From: Trogon surrucura
Taxonomy: Eukaryota > Chordata > Aves > Trogoniformes > Trogonidae
Direction of reading: 5' to 3'
Assembly (NCBI GenBank): GCA_020746105.1
Contig: CM036619.1
Span: 9,896,238-9,960,237 of the forward strand
DNA length: 64,000 bases
Shown: piece by piece, positions 36,801-49,720 of the stretch
How positions within the stretch are numbered: position 1 is the stretch's first letter
Layout: the number at the start of each line of letters is the position of its first letter
Program-made: the position numbers and the translations under genes
The notes under the pieces: generated by a model
What the model saw: only the letters and a program-made list of their open reading frames with translations
Told to the model about the DNA's origin: nothing
Database searches by the model: none

Positions 36801-39670
36801 TTATGACCACCATGCCTGCACAGTAGTTGATCGTTCTACCAGTCTTATTTTTTTCTGCAATTGTTGTTACCAGTGGTTTTATACTTGCCAGTGAATCCTT
36901 GACAGGCCTCTGGAAAGTGGTCCTTTCAGGACCTTCTCAGAAGGATCTTCCTCTAATGAGGATTACACATTCACATCTAGATTTCAGAACTATCGCTTAA
37001 CTGGTTCTTAACCGGTTTAACTAGAGTTATCATAACTCTTTAAAAGCGAAACTGTTACTCAGACTCTTGGATTTCACTAAGAATTATCCTTAAGGCAAAG
37101 AGATCCATTGCAGAAACCTTGAGGCAGTTTCTTCATATTTTAAAGAAAATTCTTATAAACCCATATTTACTTCTACATAAAGGTACTATTTTATAATTCC
37201 ATATAAAATATTGTTTGATCTACTCTATCACCTTACATAAATCTTATAATATTAAATATGAAACTATTTCTCAGACGTAATTTAGCTCAGTTTTTTGTTT
37301 CTCTTATTCAGCTTTTTTTCTTGTGCAATGTAGAAGCAATGAGATCTCTGAGAGTTTTCTTAATCTGCTGTCATTTACGACAAGTATTATGGCATATATT
37401 GATGCACATAATTAACAACAACAAATTCCATAATATCTCTATCTTTACCAGAGAACACTTTGAAGAAAAATCAGAACTATTTGAAGGAAATGTAATATTA
37501 TATGTCCAGCTACTTCCCATTTCTAATCACTGTATGATATTTGTATCAGATTTATAGTTATTTAAAAGAAAACTGAGAGTTAGAAAGGAAGTAAAATAAG
37601 ATGGTATAAAACAGACCTAAAGAAAAGGTTTCCCTATATACTCATCTACTGCAAAGCCTAAACAGAAACTTAGTTAATATTAATATTTTCCTTAGGCAGA
37701 AGTTTTGAGGAGAGATGGGAAATAAGATGACATTTGATAAGATACTTAAGCCTAAAAAAGATCCCTTTTTGATGAAATAATATTTATTTTTGACATTTGT
37801 TTTTCCTCTGCCTTCTCTCTGGTACAAGAAGTCAGCCAATACTATAATTTAAGTTGTCATATTTCCAAACGTTTGTACGCTGTGTGTTTCAAATATGAGA
37901 AAGAGAAAGGAGTAAAATCCTAAATAGAGGAGCAGACATCTGTAAGCTTTGTCACAATAGCAGCTGAGCTTAGTTCTACGTCACTAAGACTTACAGATAA
38001 AATCAAACCACAGCATTTTAGTTCACACACATACACAAAGGTGAACACACGGACAGTCTTATACTTGAGTTTGGACCCATCCTTAATAAGAAGCATTGAT
38101 GCTGAAACAGAAATCTTCCCCTAAAATACTAAAATACATGAGTTTCTTTTAAGAATAAAATGACTGCCCTGTAAGTCTCATCAGATCTCGTACAATAAAC
38201 CAGAGTAACAGTGCTTCTTGCTCAGAGGAACTGTAGATAATGAATGGAAAATTCGCCTTTTAATATGGTTTTTTTTCTATTTATGTCACTAGTTCGGTGT
38301 TAGTGGAACAGATATTTATGTAATGTGGATCATAGGTTGCTTTTCTTTATTAAAGAACTGATGATTTCTTTATTTTTTCTAAGAGACGTGGCCTTTTTCT
38401 CTAACCTTGGTTAAATTCTCTCTTGGGAGATTGCAGAGAACCTGACAAAAATTCCTCCAACAATGCATTTCCAGTCTTGCTGATGACTATTCTTTCCAGG
38501 GGTGGAAACCAGCCTAATCAGCAGGTTCCACAAGAATGAACCATTCTCTAGCCCCAATATAATACCCGCACCCTCTGGTATCAAAGAGGGAAGAGAGGAA
38601 AGTTTGAAGGCTTTTTTTGTCTCCTCAATAAAGACAGTCCTGTTGCAGTACTTTATTGCTCCCAACCACATTTAACCTCTAAGCTGGCAGTGCTTTGTTC
38701 TTTTGTGAAATGATCTTCAAGTGCATAAACTGCAGAACTCCAGAAACTCCCTAAAAAAAAACCTGTTTAAACACATATGCCAGTAAACAAAGGTGTGAGT
38801 TTCTTCATGCATATGTGTTCTGTGGAGTTAACCGGGTTATGACTGTGTATATATGACATGTAGTTAATCATAATGACATTGTATGAATTTATAGTAATAG
38901 GAGAGAGTGATTTCTTTTTTCTGCAGCGCTTAACTCTAGTTTTTTTCACCCCGCACTAATACTAGAGAATAAATAACACTATTAAAAAATGTTCTTGCTT
39001 CTTTTAGTGTTTCAGATGTTAATAACCCCAATAAACCATCTGAAGACCTGAACAGTCAAATAAAACCCCAGCCCACAAAACATTTGGAGAAGTGATAGTC
39101 TACAGGCATTTTTTTAAAACAAAGTCAGATGAAAATGAGACATTAAATGAAATTTTAGTTTCAAAATTTCTCAGTGAACTGAGTTATGTAAACCCAAGCT
39201 TAAAACAAATTACTTTGTTGAGTAAATTGGGATTTGAATGAAATTTAGTTTTCACAAATATACTCTTGAGAATGTCCACCTCACCCTTTATGTATGCGCA
39301 GTATTAGAAATTCCTAAGTGGAAGAATTTCCATGCAGAATTTTTCTTGTATTAGCAGGAAAGAAACACCCCTTGAATCTTTCAAACAGGGATTTCTGTGC
39401 CTAAGAACACTTACAGCACAACCTACTAATTAGTACTAGCTGGCAAAGCTGGCAAGGATGCTTGCTCACCAGACACAACAGCCAGAGATGTTTTTCTTCC
39501 ACAGTATGGCAAATGTTGATATATTAGAAAGTGTTGTTATAATATATTAGAAAACTTAAGCAAGAATGTGCTTCAGTTCCTTCCACAGTATGAGAGACCT
39601 CAAACCCTTATTTAAGGTCTCGCAACCTGGAGAAGCCTGGTGAAGTCCTAACCACCCTGCTATAGGCTAC

Positions 39671-39674
<4 letters not shown>

Positions 39675-39703
<29 letters not shown>

Positions 39704-39718
39704 AAAAAAGAAAAAAAA
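39675..39718 (+). repeat. Long A-run
   Basis: 28 consecutive A, then AG-interrupted A runs to 39718. It could be the tail of an unrecognised retroposed sequence or simple slippage. The 70 bp to its left show no known element, and no target-site duplication was found. Confidence 0.8.
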
Positions 39719-40886
39719 GCATTCCTTGTATGATCTATTAACCTACCTATATAAAAAGAATTTAATATTCCCTAGTCCAGGCAGAGCATGAAAGATTGCA
39801 ACACATTTTCCTTTATGTGTATAAACCCCAGAAACAGTCGTTGTGACCGTGGCCCAGACCTGGTCCTCTTTTCTGCCTGCATCACCGGGTCCAAGGACTT
39901 CCCTCCATCTGGCTCTGTCAAGATCCCAGCTCTGTCTTCCAAAGCGACAGAGCTGCAATAGGAGGAATTTGAATGGATGATTCTCTCTCTAGCCCACTCC
40001 AAAAGAGCCTGCAGATTAAGAGCTTTGGCCTAGACCCCAATCATGCAGAGAAAGGCCTTTTATCTAGGTTTCCTATGCCTTTGGCAAATGCTTCAGGAAC
40101 TGAGCTGTTGTACACAAAGGCCAAGTCCCTGCTGCCTCCCGCTCTGGCCACCTTTAAAAAGGAGATTTACTCCTATGATCTCTTTGTTCTGCAGGTCAGC
40201 CTCAGTAATTTCTCATTGGCAATGTTCTAAATTTTTGTCTTGAAATTATATAAATATGCGAACGTGGGCTTTTCTGATGACTGTGTGCTATCCTGCAGGA
40301 TTCCCTTCAAAAGGAGGTGAAGTGATTAATTCACCACAGGCAGAACCAAAAAATTGGTGTAGCTTATAAAACACAATCACTTTTTTTCCCTTCATCAGAA
40401 ATTTAGCCCAAGGAAACAAGTAATATTAGTGAAGTTTCTAACTGTGTCTTTCAGTAACTTGATATTTGAGCAACTCATTTCTTCAGCTTGGCTTTATGCC
40501 AATTTGCTTTTCTTCCTTTCCAGTTGCTAAGGGGGTATTTAATAAGTATAAACATAAATCATTCACAGGTATGAGGTAATTATTTATGAAAAAAATGCAT
40601 ATTTTGTTTTGCCTCGGATTAAGTTAATTTGGAGGATTTCTTATAAATTGCAATTGAATTAATCTAAAATTATTATTAATAGTTGGGTATTTGAGTATGC
40701 TCAATATCTCCTGGTAAAATTTTAACTGATTTCAATTTGTCCTGGCAGAATCACGCTCTTTAATCTTTCACTTGTTTCAAATGAAAGCTGCAAATAAAGA
40801 GAAAGAAAAAAAATCCTATTTGTGACATGATGAGAATTTGCAGTAAATGAATGAGTCTGGGGAGGGGTGTGAGGCTGATGGATATT

Positions 40887-41731
40887 GATGTTGTCCTGGG
40901 TTTAGCTAAAAACCCAGTCCTGTTTAGTGAATTTTACTTTCCAGTTTAGTGTCTTCTAAAAGGTTGCACGTTCTGAAGTCAGCAGCATGTTTTTGCAGAC
41001 AGTGTGTGCTACTGGCAGTGATAACACCTGATGTTTACAGTCACTGCCTGGGACTGGTGTGTAGAAAGGCTCTTGCTTATACTTATTCCTATAGTGACCA
41101 AGGCCACTGCTGGCTCTTGTGTGCCACGCTGGGCGTGCTGGGTAGTAAGAGGGGGGCACAAGGAAGTAAAAGGTGGCACCTCCGGGGGGTAATAGACAGG
41201 ACAGGTGACCAACGAGAGTGTTCCATCCCATATACGTCATATCTAGTATAAATTGAGTGATCACGAGAGTTTCGGCCCTTTTGCTCTTTTTCAGCCTTTT
41301 CGCCCTTTTGTTTGCCCTTCTTTTCTGCAATGGCCGGTGTCCAGAGAGGACTCCATCTGACCTCCTGATTTTGATCCATCCTGAGTTTCCGAATCCAGCT
41401 CCCTGTATCCAGCTCCCGCCGCCGCTGAGCCTGGGGTTTCCCCAGTGCCTCCTGCTCTGCAGCACCAGTGGGGATTGCTATCGGGGGAGGGAGTCGGGTT
41501 TGATATCGGGCTACTATCTATAGTTGTATATAGTTCTTTACTTTTATCTTTTTACTATTATTTTCTATTATTTTCATTTCATATTAAAGCTGTTCTAGTT
41601 TTTTTTCTTCTCTAACTCGTAAGTCTCTCTGCCTCATTCCCTTTTCTCTTCCCGTTTGGGGGGGGGAAGAGGGGGTTAGAGAGCGTCTGTCCGCGTTAGT
41701 GGCCGGCCCAGCCCTAACCCACGACAGATGT
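40887..41731 (+). mobile_element. Solo LTR of avian ERVL type with 5-bp target duplication
   Basis: The LTR runs from TGTCCTGGG at 40892 to CCCACGACA at 41726 (835 bp). Its ends form an 8-of-9 inverted repeat with terminal TG...CA. The 5-mer GATGT flanks it at 40887-40891 and 41727-41731. A TATA-like TATAAAT lies at 41247, ATTAAA at 41583-41588, and a G/A-rich stretch near 41668. No gag, pol or env remains, so it is a recombination-derived solo LTR. A 5-bp duplication and the TGTCCTGGGTTTAGC start fit avian ERVL-type LTRs. It is in sense with ADCY8, so its promoter or polyA signal could act on the gene. Confidence 0.88.
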
Positions 41732-44573
41732 CGATGTCTGTATAACATCAGCTGTCATTTGCATTCCCAAGGACAACTTTTGGAATTGCTTAAGAGAAGG
41801 GAAAGAAGAATAGAATAGAATAAAGAGAAGACCATCACAGTCACACAACAGTAAGGATTTAACACTGTAGCGTAATATCTATTGCATCCAAGTACCTGTA
41901 CAGCCATTTTTTTCTTATTTAAACAATTTACTCATTTTACAGTTTCTTAATCCATGTTTATAATTTTCATTCATTTTGATTTAATATCAACTTGCAGCTC
42001 TTAGATAGATGCAATGAGATGGTTTTAGTAAGTACATTTGGGCTCTAGAATGTGAGGAAAATATTGCACAGTATTATCATTTTATACCACTGAAAATTAA
42101 GTAGGCTCTTACAAAAGTTCAGTCTCCTATTTACAGCTACAGTATGGCTACTCATATTAGCTATGAATCTAACCTTAATGTAGTGGTACAAGCAGCCTGA
42201 CAAAGCATCTAGTCTAAACTGTAGATGTGATTAAACTACAGAGTTACCAGAGGGAACCTCAGGAGAGCACACTTTCCTCCTCTCCCAAAGGCAAATATCA
42301 TTAACTCTGTCCTTCCGGGCAGTTGCTGATTTATCTTTTTTCTAGCTAAAACATTTCCAGTGATAAAAAAGTCCAGAGTTCACTCTTTTTTAGGTATGAT
42401 AGGAATAATAGGGGTAGAATAAAAAGGGCAAGGATGATATTGTCAGACTGTAATACAGTTCATGTTTAGCAATCATAATGATTTGACTCACAGGAAAAAT
42501 AATGAAGACAAGTTGTTATTTAAGGGCTCCTTGCAGCTTCTTCTTCCAACAGAGACACACTGACCCTTGCACAGCTGTAGAGGGTACATACATCTCATGT
42601 CAAATCTCCTGTGTGGGCGCTTCGCATACCCAAGGGTCTTACTAATGCACCGTAAGTTTATGTGTAGACAACTGAAATGAAGCCCAGCCAGCTGCTTTAG
42701 CTGTGAGCTGAATTGGTCCCTAGGCTTGACTGACTGCATTGCCTGGCTTGTCTTTAACTATAATGACAGTCTTGACTGCTGGCTGACATATGGACACCTT
42801 TATAGAGTCATGTCCATTTGGAAATCTCACCCCGTGGTTGATTTCCTGAGCTTTGGCAAGTGAGTGTAGAGTTGACGTGTCATGAGAAGAAGCAAACATT
42901 CATGTGCAGCTGAATGGATTTCCTGTGCCACACACATGCACTCACATTTGCATATATCAAACTCTCATTAGCAGGTCTTGTTATGCTTTAAGATTCTTCT
43001 TTCTTACTATACAAATCACATCTTTTTCTAAGCAGTATCCCTTGCTCTGATTTTCAGCAGATGAGGAGACATGCAGCCAGGTCACAGGGGCCTTATCTGT
43101 CTTTAATGGAAACAGCACTTCAGCCAGTTTGAATGAGCCATTAAGAATCAAACAGCTGAGTTTTTTTTCTGTTGCAGGCTTTGTTCTCTAACTATGTTGA
43201 ATAAGATGCTCACTTGATAGGGGATTCCCACATCATCAGTTAGGCAGGTACTACAAGTGCAAAACTGCATGATAGATGTTGCATATAAAAATGGAATTAT
43301 AATACCAAAATATGATACTACTTGAGACGTCTTTCTTTCTTTCTTGGAAATTGACTGGTTTTTCCCTTTTTTTTGGTTTCTCTATTGTACAAGGAGGTTG
43401 TCAGTTGTAATCTATTTGTAGTGAGTCTGAATGGCTTTAAATTGCTGTCTTTTGCTTTACTCCACCTCAGTCAAACCAATATGCTGTTATAAATGTTTGT
43501 TTTACTTTGTAGATGTAAAAGCAAATGTCACTTAGATTAGGAATCAATTGAATGGCACTATTAGAAAAGCCAAAGAACTTTAGAATCTGTGTTTTATGTC
43601 TTTATCTCTTTCTAACCAGAGAACACAGAGAGAAGCTTAAGGAAGCCCACTAACAGTTTTCACCCACTGATTTGTGTCATTGAGTCCTCACTACTTGTTT
43701 CATAGTTTCACTCTATGGAAAAAAAAATAGGTGGGAAATGCAATAAAATCTAATCTCTAATTCTTTCCATTGAGGAGGAAGTGTGCAAAAAATAAACGTT
43801 GTGGTGGTTTTTAGGATGTATGTTTTCAGTTGCAACCATATGAAAAATACCCAGAGTTCACTTGCATGTGTCTGCAGAGGGGCTGAAGACAAGTGAACAA
43901 GGAAAAAGGAGATTTACATATAAATTCTAGCATCTATTTTAAAAGTCTGACTTCAGTCTTGAATTTCCTTGTGCAGCTTGGACAACTAGGCTTTGCACTC
44001 TAAGAGCCAGCAATGGTATTAGCTGGACACTTAGCCAAAGCTTCAAACACAGCCAGCTCCTACTGATGGTTTAAGGAGTTTTCAGGGTGAATCAGCTTTT
44101 TTTGGTGCTGTGCCCAAAGCAGATTTTACCCTCTCTGGCATGCTTAAAGCTTCATCTGACTTCTGCAAAACTTTGCGTGCAAGTGTGTACATTCCCTGTG
44201 CCACTCCAGGATTTGTAAAGGGTTACCTGAAGTTGACTACAAAGCTTCATTGCTCTTAGGCGAAATCTTGAATAATAACCTGGATCCCCATTCATGTGGC
44301 CAGTACTCAATTCCTGAGGCACAGTCTTGTCTCTTCTCTAGTGGTTTTAGTGTATTCCCATTCTTTTGATCAGTGCAGCCTCCACCACAGGATGGCAGAG
44401 AGAAAGAGAAGGCAAAAGCTGAAATAAATACCAAAGGTCAAATTTTGCTGTCATCTAGTGCACCAGTTTTACAAATCATTATCTTACTCCCCAGTAATGA
44501 CTGGTCTTCATTCTAATGTTCTGTCATTGGAGCCTTTACAGTCTGAGTGCTAATAGAGCACTTTCACTTTGAT

Positions 44574-44746
44574 GAGGGCCAGTTTAGCTCACTCAATTGA
44601 GTGTGGTGCCAAACGTCGCGGGTTCGATTCCCGTTCAGTCCTCATGTGTTGCATGATCTAGTTGAGAGGTGTCCCTGCCCATGACAGGGAGGTTGGATTA
44701 AAATGATCTCTAAGATTCCTTCCAGCCTAGGCCATTCTATGATTCT
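44574..44746 (+). mobile_element. tRNA-Ile-headed SINE with CR1 tail (TguSINE1-like), copy 1
   Basis: The head (44574-44643, GAGGGCCAGTTTAGCTCA...) resembles tRNA-Ile with an intact B box GGTTCGATTCC (44621-44631), but it lacks about 7-8 nt in the anticodon region. The body (TGATCTAGTTGAGAGGTGTC, CATGACAGGGAGGTTGGATT) and end (CTTCCAGCCTAGGCCATTCT, ATGATTCT) copy a CR1 3' end, which would let CR1 reverse transcriptase mobilise it. SINEs of this design are known from passerine birds. Confidence 0.88.
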
Positions 44747-44750
44747 CTTT

Positions 44751-44930
44751 GAGGGCCGGTTTAGCTCACTTGGTTGAGCGTGGTGCTGAAACACCAAAGG
44801 TTGTGGGTTCGATTCCCGTTTGATCCTCATGTGTTGCCTGATCTAGTTGAGAGGTGTCCCTGCCCATGACAGAGAGGTTGGATTAAATGATCTCTAAGGT
44901 CCCTTCCAGCCTAGGCCATTCTGTGATTCT
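44751..44930 (+). mobile_element. tRNA-Ile-headed SINE with CR1 tail (TguSINE1-like), copy 2
   Basis: Four bases after copy 1, in the same orientation. The head is 44751-44828 (GAGGGCCGGTTTAGCTCACT), with a longer anticodon region (GGTGCTGAAACACCAAAGG) and the B box GGTTCGATTCC at 44806-44816. The CR1-type body and the end CCATTCTGTGATTCT are nearly identical to copy 1. The anticodon arm is degraded and the 3' end is not a mature tRNA end, so it is not a functional tRNA gene. Confidence 0.88.
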
Positions 44931-45813
44931 CTATCATAAAACCACATCCCTGGCTCAACTTGTAATATTTTCTGCTCCTAAATACACTTGCAGCTCGGTC
45001 GTCATATTATTATGGTCTCTGCTCTTGTGCACTGATTGTCTCCTGTGAGTGCCAAGTCAGCAGAACACATTGGGTGAGTTTACTGATAATCTTGGGGTCA
45101 CTTGTTTTGCCTGTCTGGGAACTGCAAAAGTTTTCGTAACTCATCTGAGTCTGCACACTAGAAAAGGATCTTCTAAAATAATGATCCAATCACACAGTAA
45201 AAAGCAGTTTCACTATATAAGGATACTGTTAATACGTATTTAAGAAATGCAATTCAGTATTTGCTCCTAGGGTAAAGGATGTCTCTGTCTGGATGCCAAA
45301 TAAATGTCATTTCTTTACAGCACAAGTCTAAAGCAAGACACTTTCTTTGATGTCCTTGGCCTGCAAATAATTGATCAGCTCCTATAGCTGTTGGGAATGT
45401 GTGAGCGTGACAGTGGAAACTTTAGGTGGGAAGGGATTATCAGTGGGAGAAAAGAGGTTTTTCATTTATTTTCTGTGTAAAATGGGAAAGAAAGAACGCC
45501 CTGGAGGAATATAGTCTAAAATGGGTTATTTGTTATATCAGCTGGTATTTCTGAATCCTTAGCCCGGCTTCCAACTTAACTGATGAAACTTTTCTCACCA
45601 TCAGCAAAGACATCTCTGACTAGCATAACACAAAAATTACTACATCTTTTTTTTTACTGAAAATGTAAATGTACTTTATTTCTAAAGCAAAATAAATCAA
45701 GATTGTACTAATCACAACCAGAAAACATCCAGCAACAATTTTCAATTTTTTTTCAGTATTTTTTCAACCACTTTCACATTCACGTTAAAATTATGAAAAA
45801 AATAACTGCAAAC

Positions 45814-45843
45814 CTTTTTTTTTTTTTTCTCTCTCTCTCTCTT
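45814..45843 (+). repeat. Pyrimidine run before ADCY8 exon 5
   Basis: About 14 T followed by CT repeats, 18 bp from the acceptor AG at 45860-45861. It serves as an exceptionally long polypyrimidine tract and is likely to be length-polymorphic. Confidence 0.85.
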
Positions 45844-45861
45844 TGATACATTTATGCACAG

Positions 45862-45989
45862 GAACATCACTGTCTCAGAATAAAGATCCTGGGGGACTGT
45901 TACTACTGCGTGTCAGGGCTCCCAGAACCTCGCCAGGACCATGCCCACTGCTGTGTTGAAATGGGACTCAGCATGATCAAAACTATCAG
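45862..45989 (+). CDS. ADCY8: ADCY8 internal exon (probably exon 5): C1a core with second metal-binding Asp
   Basis: This 128-nt exon begins GAACATCAC directly after the acceptor GCACAG and ends in AG of a split Arg codon before GTAATG. It encodes [20 protein letters not shown], where the Asp of LGDCYY is the second metal ligand of the C1 half. It then encodes [19 protein letters not shown], a conserved Cys-rich strand-helix unit of mammalian-type cyclases. The acceptor is preceded by an uninterrupted pyrimidine run (T then CT repeats, 45814-45843), an unusually strong tract for this gene. The exon starts in phase 0 and leaves two bases over. Confidence 0.97.
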
Positions 45990-48900
45990 GTAATGCTTTT
46001 CTTTTCCTTCTTCTGCTTCTTGTTTCATTGTTTCTGACCGAGTCCTGAACTTCTTATCTGAAAATGCTATTACCAGACAATTCACTTCTATAGTGGTTCA
46101 GAGACCTCAGGATTATCACTGTGAAAAGGGCAGAATTTTTTCAATTCATGTAATGAATGGGATCAGATACAAAATGTATTTTATTAACCTGTGCTGCTTC
46201 AGAGCATGTAACACAATAACTCCAGCTGCCTCGCGAGTGATAGATTTCACAGTTCTTAACAGTTCTCATTTTGTACTGTTGTAATTTTTAAGAGGAGATT
46301 GAGGAGGAGAAAAACAAATTGCTTCCTATAATCCCTTTAATAAAATAAACCAATCATATAAACACTAAATAGGCAGCTGTGACAATGCTTTAGTTTGGAA
46401 ACTAGCTCATAGACAAACTCATAAGCACTAAGATTTGCCAGATGAGCAAATTTTACTTGTTAAATTGGGTTGGTGCTTATACCCACAAGCACTGGAAGTG
46501 ATTTAATTAAGGGATGTGTTCCGATCGTATACTATAGTTGTGTTGCTGATAGGTGCAATTAGGATTAAGAATAACAATATTTCAGCAGTCCATGTACAGA
46601 GCTATTCCAACCATTTACCATGATAGTGGCCAACATCCAATGCTCCAAGAGACGTTTTCTCCATCTTTTTTATCGTCTATATCAATGCTGCAGAGTTGCG
46701 TTTCTCTAAATCCTTCTTCTGTTTCTGTCTTCACTGAAACAGTGTTGCCTAAGCTAAGTGCTCTCTTCTTTCCATGAATCTTTTGCTGTCCAAACTCTTT
46801 TTGCTCCTTTTCCAGACTTCTTTGCCCCTTTTACCTGAGTGTGTCTCATTATGTACATCAGACAGTTAATGTGTACTGCAGTTACATTACTGAGATCTTA
46901 ACAGAGAAAGAATTTGACAAAAACTAATTAATGGAAAATGTATCTGAGTAATGATTAGGGAACAATGATCTCTAAGAGGGTTGAATTCAATTATCACAGG
47001 CTAAATAATCCACAAAATAATCAATATTTTGCTTCTGGAATCCCCACAGTGAAAGTGAAATATGAATTAGAGAAGACAGAGATGAAAATATCTACCAGTA
47101 GTGTTAAAAATTCTTGGAGACACACATCAAATTATTTGCATTTGCTTGGTAATACCATCTGCAGCAAACCCATTGTAAGTCATTTCTTTTCTAATATAGT
47201 AAATTCCTTAAATTTTCTTACACATGTGGAAGTCTCTAACACCTTGGTGCCCTTTGATGAACTGTGTCTCACAGGCAGTAAACCAGTAGAAATGGTGCAA
47301 TATTTTTAGTATCTTAAATGATAGTTATATTCAGTGGGAGCAGGGAAACCAAAGTCCATTAGGACATGAGTCATCCCAGGCTAATGGAGGTCAGATTGCC
47401 TCCAATTAATTTGATAATCCCTGTATCTAAATTTCTGGCCATTCAACGAGCATGATATGTTTCCCCAGGTTTCTCTGTTCAGAGTACAGAAGCCTTGTAT
47501 TGCATAATGTGTGCTTGTACAGTTCACAGGGAATATTCTTCCCATGGAATATTACAAATAACTCAGGCCACATTTCTGAGAGAATTTGGAGTTATCAACA
47601 GTCTATTAATTAGAACTTAAATTATTAAATACTTTTCACAGTTAAAATGAAAAAAATCCCTTCTTTGCAAAACTGAGTTTCTACTATATTGGTCAATGCA
47701 GAATTTGCTCAGATCTAAAACCTGTCTGAAATGACATTTTGACAATTATAAAATTTTTGATCTCCATCTGAAAATATCACAAAATAAATATTTTGTATGT
47801 CCAAAATAATAGAGTGATGATCTAAGATACAAAAAAAGATCATTCAGACTACAGTTACATTGAAATTACATAGATTAACTCAAAGACTCCTTGCAAATCA
47901 GAGGATGTTTACATGAAACTTACAAAAATTTCATTACTCGTAAAGCCTACATGAACAGTTGTTTCCTCTTCCTGTTGCAGAGTTACATCAGCTTTTAAAT
48001 TTTAGCTGTATTTTAGCTTAAGCCTAGATAAAGAATTAGATATTAAAACAAAAAAAACCAACAGGTTTTATACTACAGTATTCCACCTGTAATCAGGATT
48101 TAGGCACCTAAATTGTGGAGAGCAATCCGTCTTATAACTCCCATTTCTTGTACTGATTTAAATTCTTTGTGCAATTGATGTAGAAGGAAGATTTAAATTA
48201 GGCAGAACAAATTTTCCCCTGTAGGTCTTCCAAGATTCCTGTTCTTTCCATTGACAACAGTAGTTCGTAAAGTTGCACACCACTTCTGGTAGAACAGTGC
48301 ACAAAAATCTACCATCTCAGGGTACCATTACCAATTTTTCCTTCTTGTTTCCTTGATTACTGCATGGTCAGTGGGAATTGAAGAAGAAGGTCAAATCTCT
48401 TTATTACACAACAAAGAAGTCTACATGGACAAATTGACTCACAGGGGACTTCTGAGTTTTTTCATACTGCTTGTATCCATACAGTTAAAGTGTTAATTTA
48501 TTGTTAATTCCAACTCTACAACTTGGTCTTAAGCTCGTACACCAAGGATCTAGACTTGAGTTTTGCTACTCCACTTCAGTCTTTGCGGACATGAGGAACT
48601 GTTCAGAAGTCAACAAAACAATCCAAGATCATAATTTTCTCTATGCTGCATCACTGTGTCTTTTTACAAAGCTTATAAAAGAAAAACTATTATTGTTATT
48701 CCATTTCTTCTTGTATCTTGCTCCCTTAATGATTTAGTGTAATTGAAATACAACTGTCAGCCATGGGAAGATTCTGTGAAATCTGATATTTACTTTAACT
48801 CAAGGAAGCTTTGCCCCTCAAGTTTTGCATGAACAAAATTATGGCTGCCGTGCAAAACCTGACTTCCTGTAAACTCTCCTTAGCTGCAGTTGCAAATGCA

Positions 48901-49555
48901 AAGTAAAATTAAAAGAACATGTTTTTCATGAGGGTTTCATTTATTAAGCTGGTTGTAATATCTTTTCACATGCAGCATAACTCTTGCTGTATTTAATTTT
49001 CTTTTGTTAATTGCTGTCTGTGATGATAATTGATTGAAATGAGATAGTAGTGGAATGTTTAGTCATCAGATGGTAATGTTTCATTTTAACAGTTATCACA
49101 TAAGCAAATAGGTGTTAGAGATAACACTCAGAGAAACTAAATCTGCAGTTGATCTTACGTATAAGAAAGAGCAGCCATTGTATCTTTATGTCTATATTGG
49201 GAGGGAAAGAAGAAAACAGTCACCGGCATTTGCATTGCATTTTAGTGAAATTCCAAAGTGAATTTCAGAGTGCCAGCTGGTTGGGATTATGGACAGGATA
49301 TGCAATAAAATTCAAGATGGGGATATCTATTTGCTGACAGTCAAATATTGAGCATGAGCTTAACATCTAACAACAAACTGGGATTAGATCTCTTGAGACA
49401 ATCGTTCCCTCAAATATATTAAAATAGATGTAAAATAGATAAGAGAAAGATAACATTATGTAAAAGTAAGTCTGAACTGAGACAATTCCTAAATAAAACA
49501 TCATGCTCCAGAAAGAGATTTTCATGCTTGTTCATCGGAGTTTTCTGTTCTTTGG

Positions 49556-49720
49556 GTTGGGCTGTGAAGAGAGGAGTAGCTACGTAAAGCATAGTGAGGA
49601 AACTTCAGAGGGAAGGTGAGGTAAAGGAGAAAGGAGAGGAAGCATGAAATAAAGTGAAAAAAGAAGAAGAACTGTGAAGAGATGTGAAGGAAATAATCTT
49701 GAAGAGGAGAGAGCACTTCC
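49556..49720 (+). repeat. Purine-rich tract
   Basis: About 165 bp strongly biased to A and G (GAAGAGAGGAGTAG..., GGTGAGGTAAAGGAGAAAGG, AAGAAGAAGAACTG). Such tracts can form triplex or act as splicing enhancers, but nothing here shows which. Confidence 0.6.

Larger units (their letters stand above)
33350..45861 (+). other. ADCY8: ADCY8 intron 4 (12.5 kb)
   Basis: Contents are a CR1 fragment (33511-33812), a long A-run (39675-39718), a solo ERVL-type LTR (40892-41726) and two tRNA-headed SINEs (44574-44930). 33820-39670 is AT-rich with nothing recognisable. 39740-40240 is locally GC-richer with short open frames that match no family I know. 41735-44570 and 44935-45810 show nothing further except the pyrimidine run before the next exon. 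Confidence 0.88.

Noticed and set aside
37258..37557. 99-codon plus-strand frame in intron 4 with hydrophobic start
   Set aside because: Phe/Leu/Ile richness follows from AT-rich DNA. No family resemblance or gene context.
39675..39718. Poly(A) tail of a processed pseudogene
   Set aside because: No recognisable mRNA-like sequence precedes it and no target-site duplication was found. Simple slippage is as likely.
40956..41465. 169-codon minus-strand reading frame
   Set aside because: It lies entirely inside the solo LTR and is antisense to its U3/R region. No protein family recognised.
44574..44828. Two tRNA genes
   Set aside because: Heads resemble tRNA-Ile, but the anticodon arms are degraded and each is fused to a CR1 3' end and tail. 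They are SINEs.
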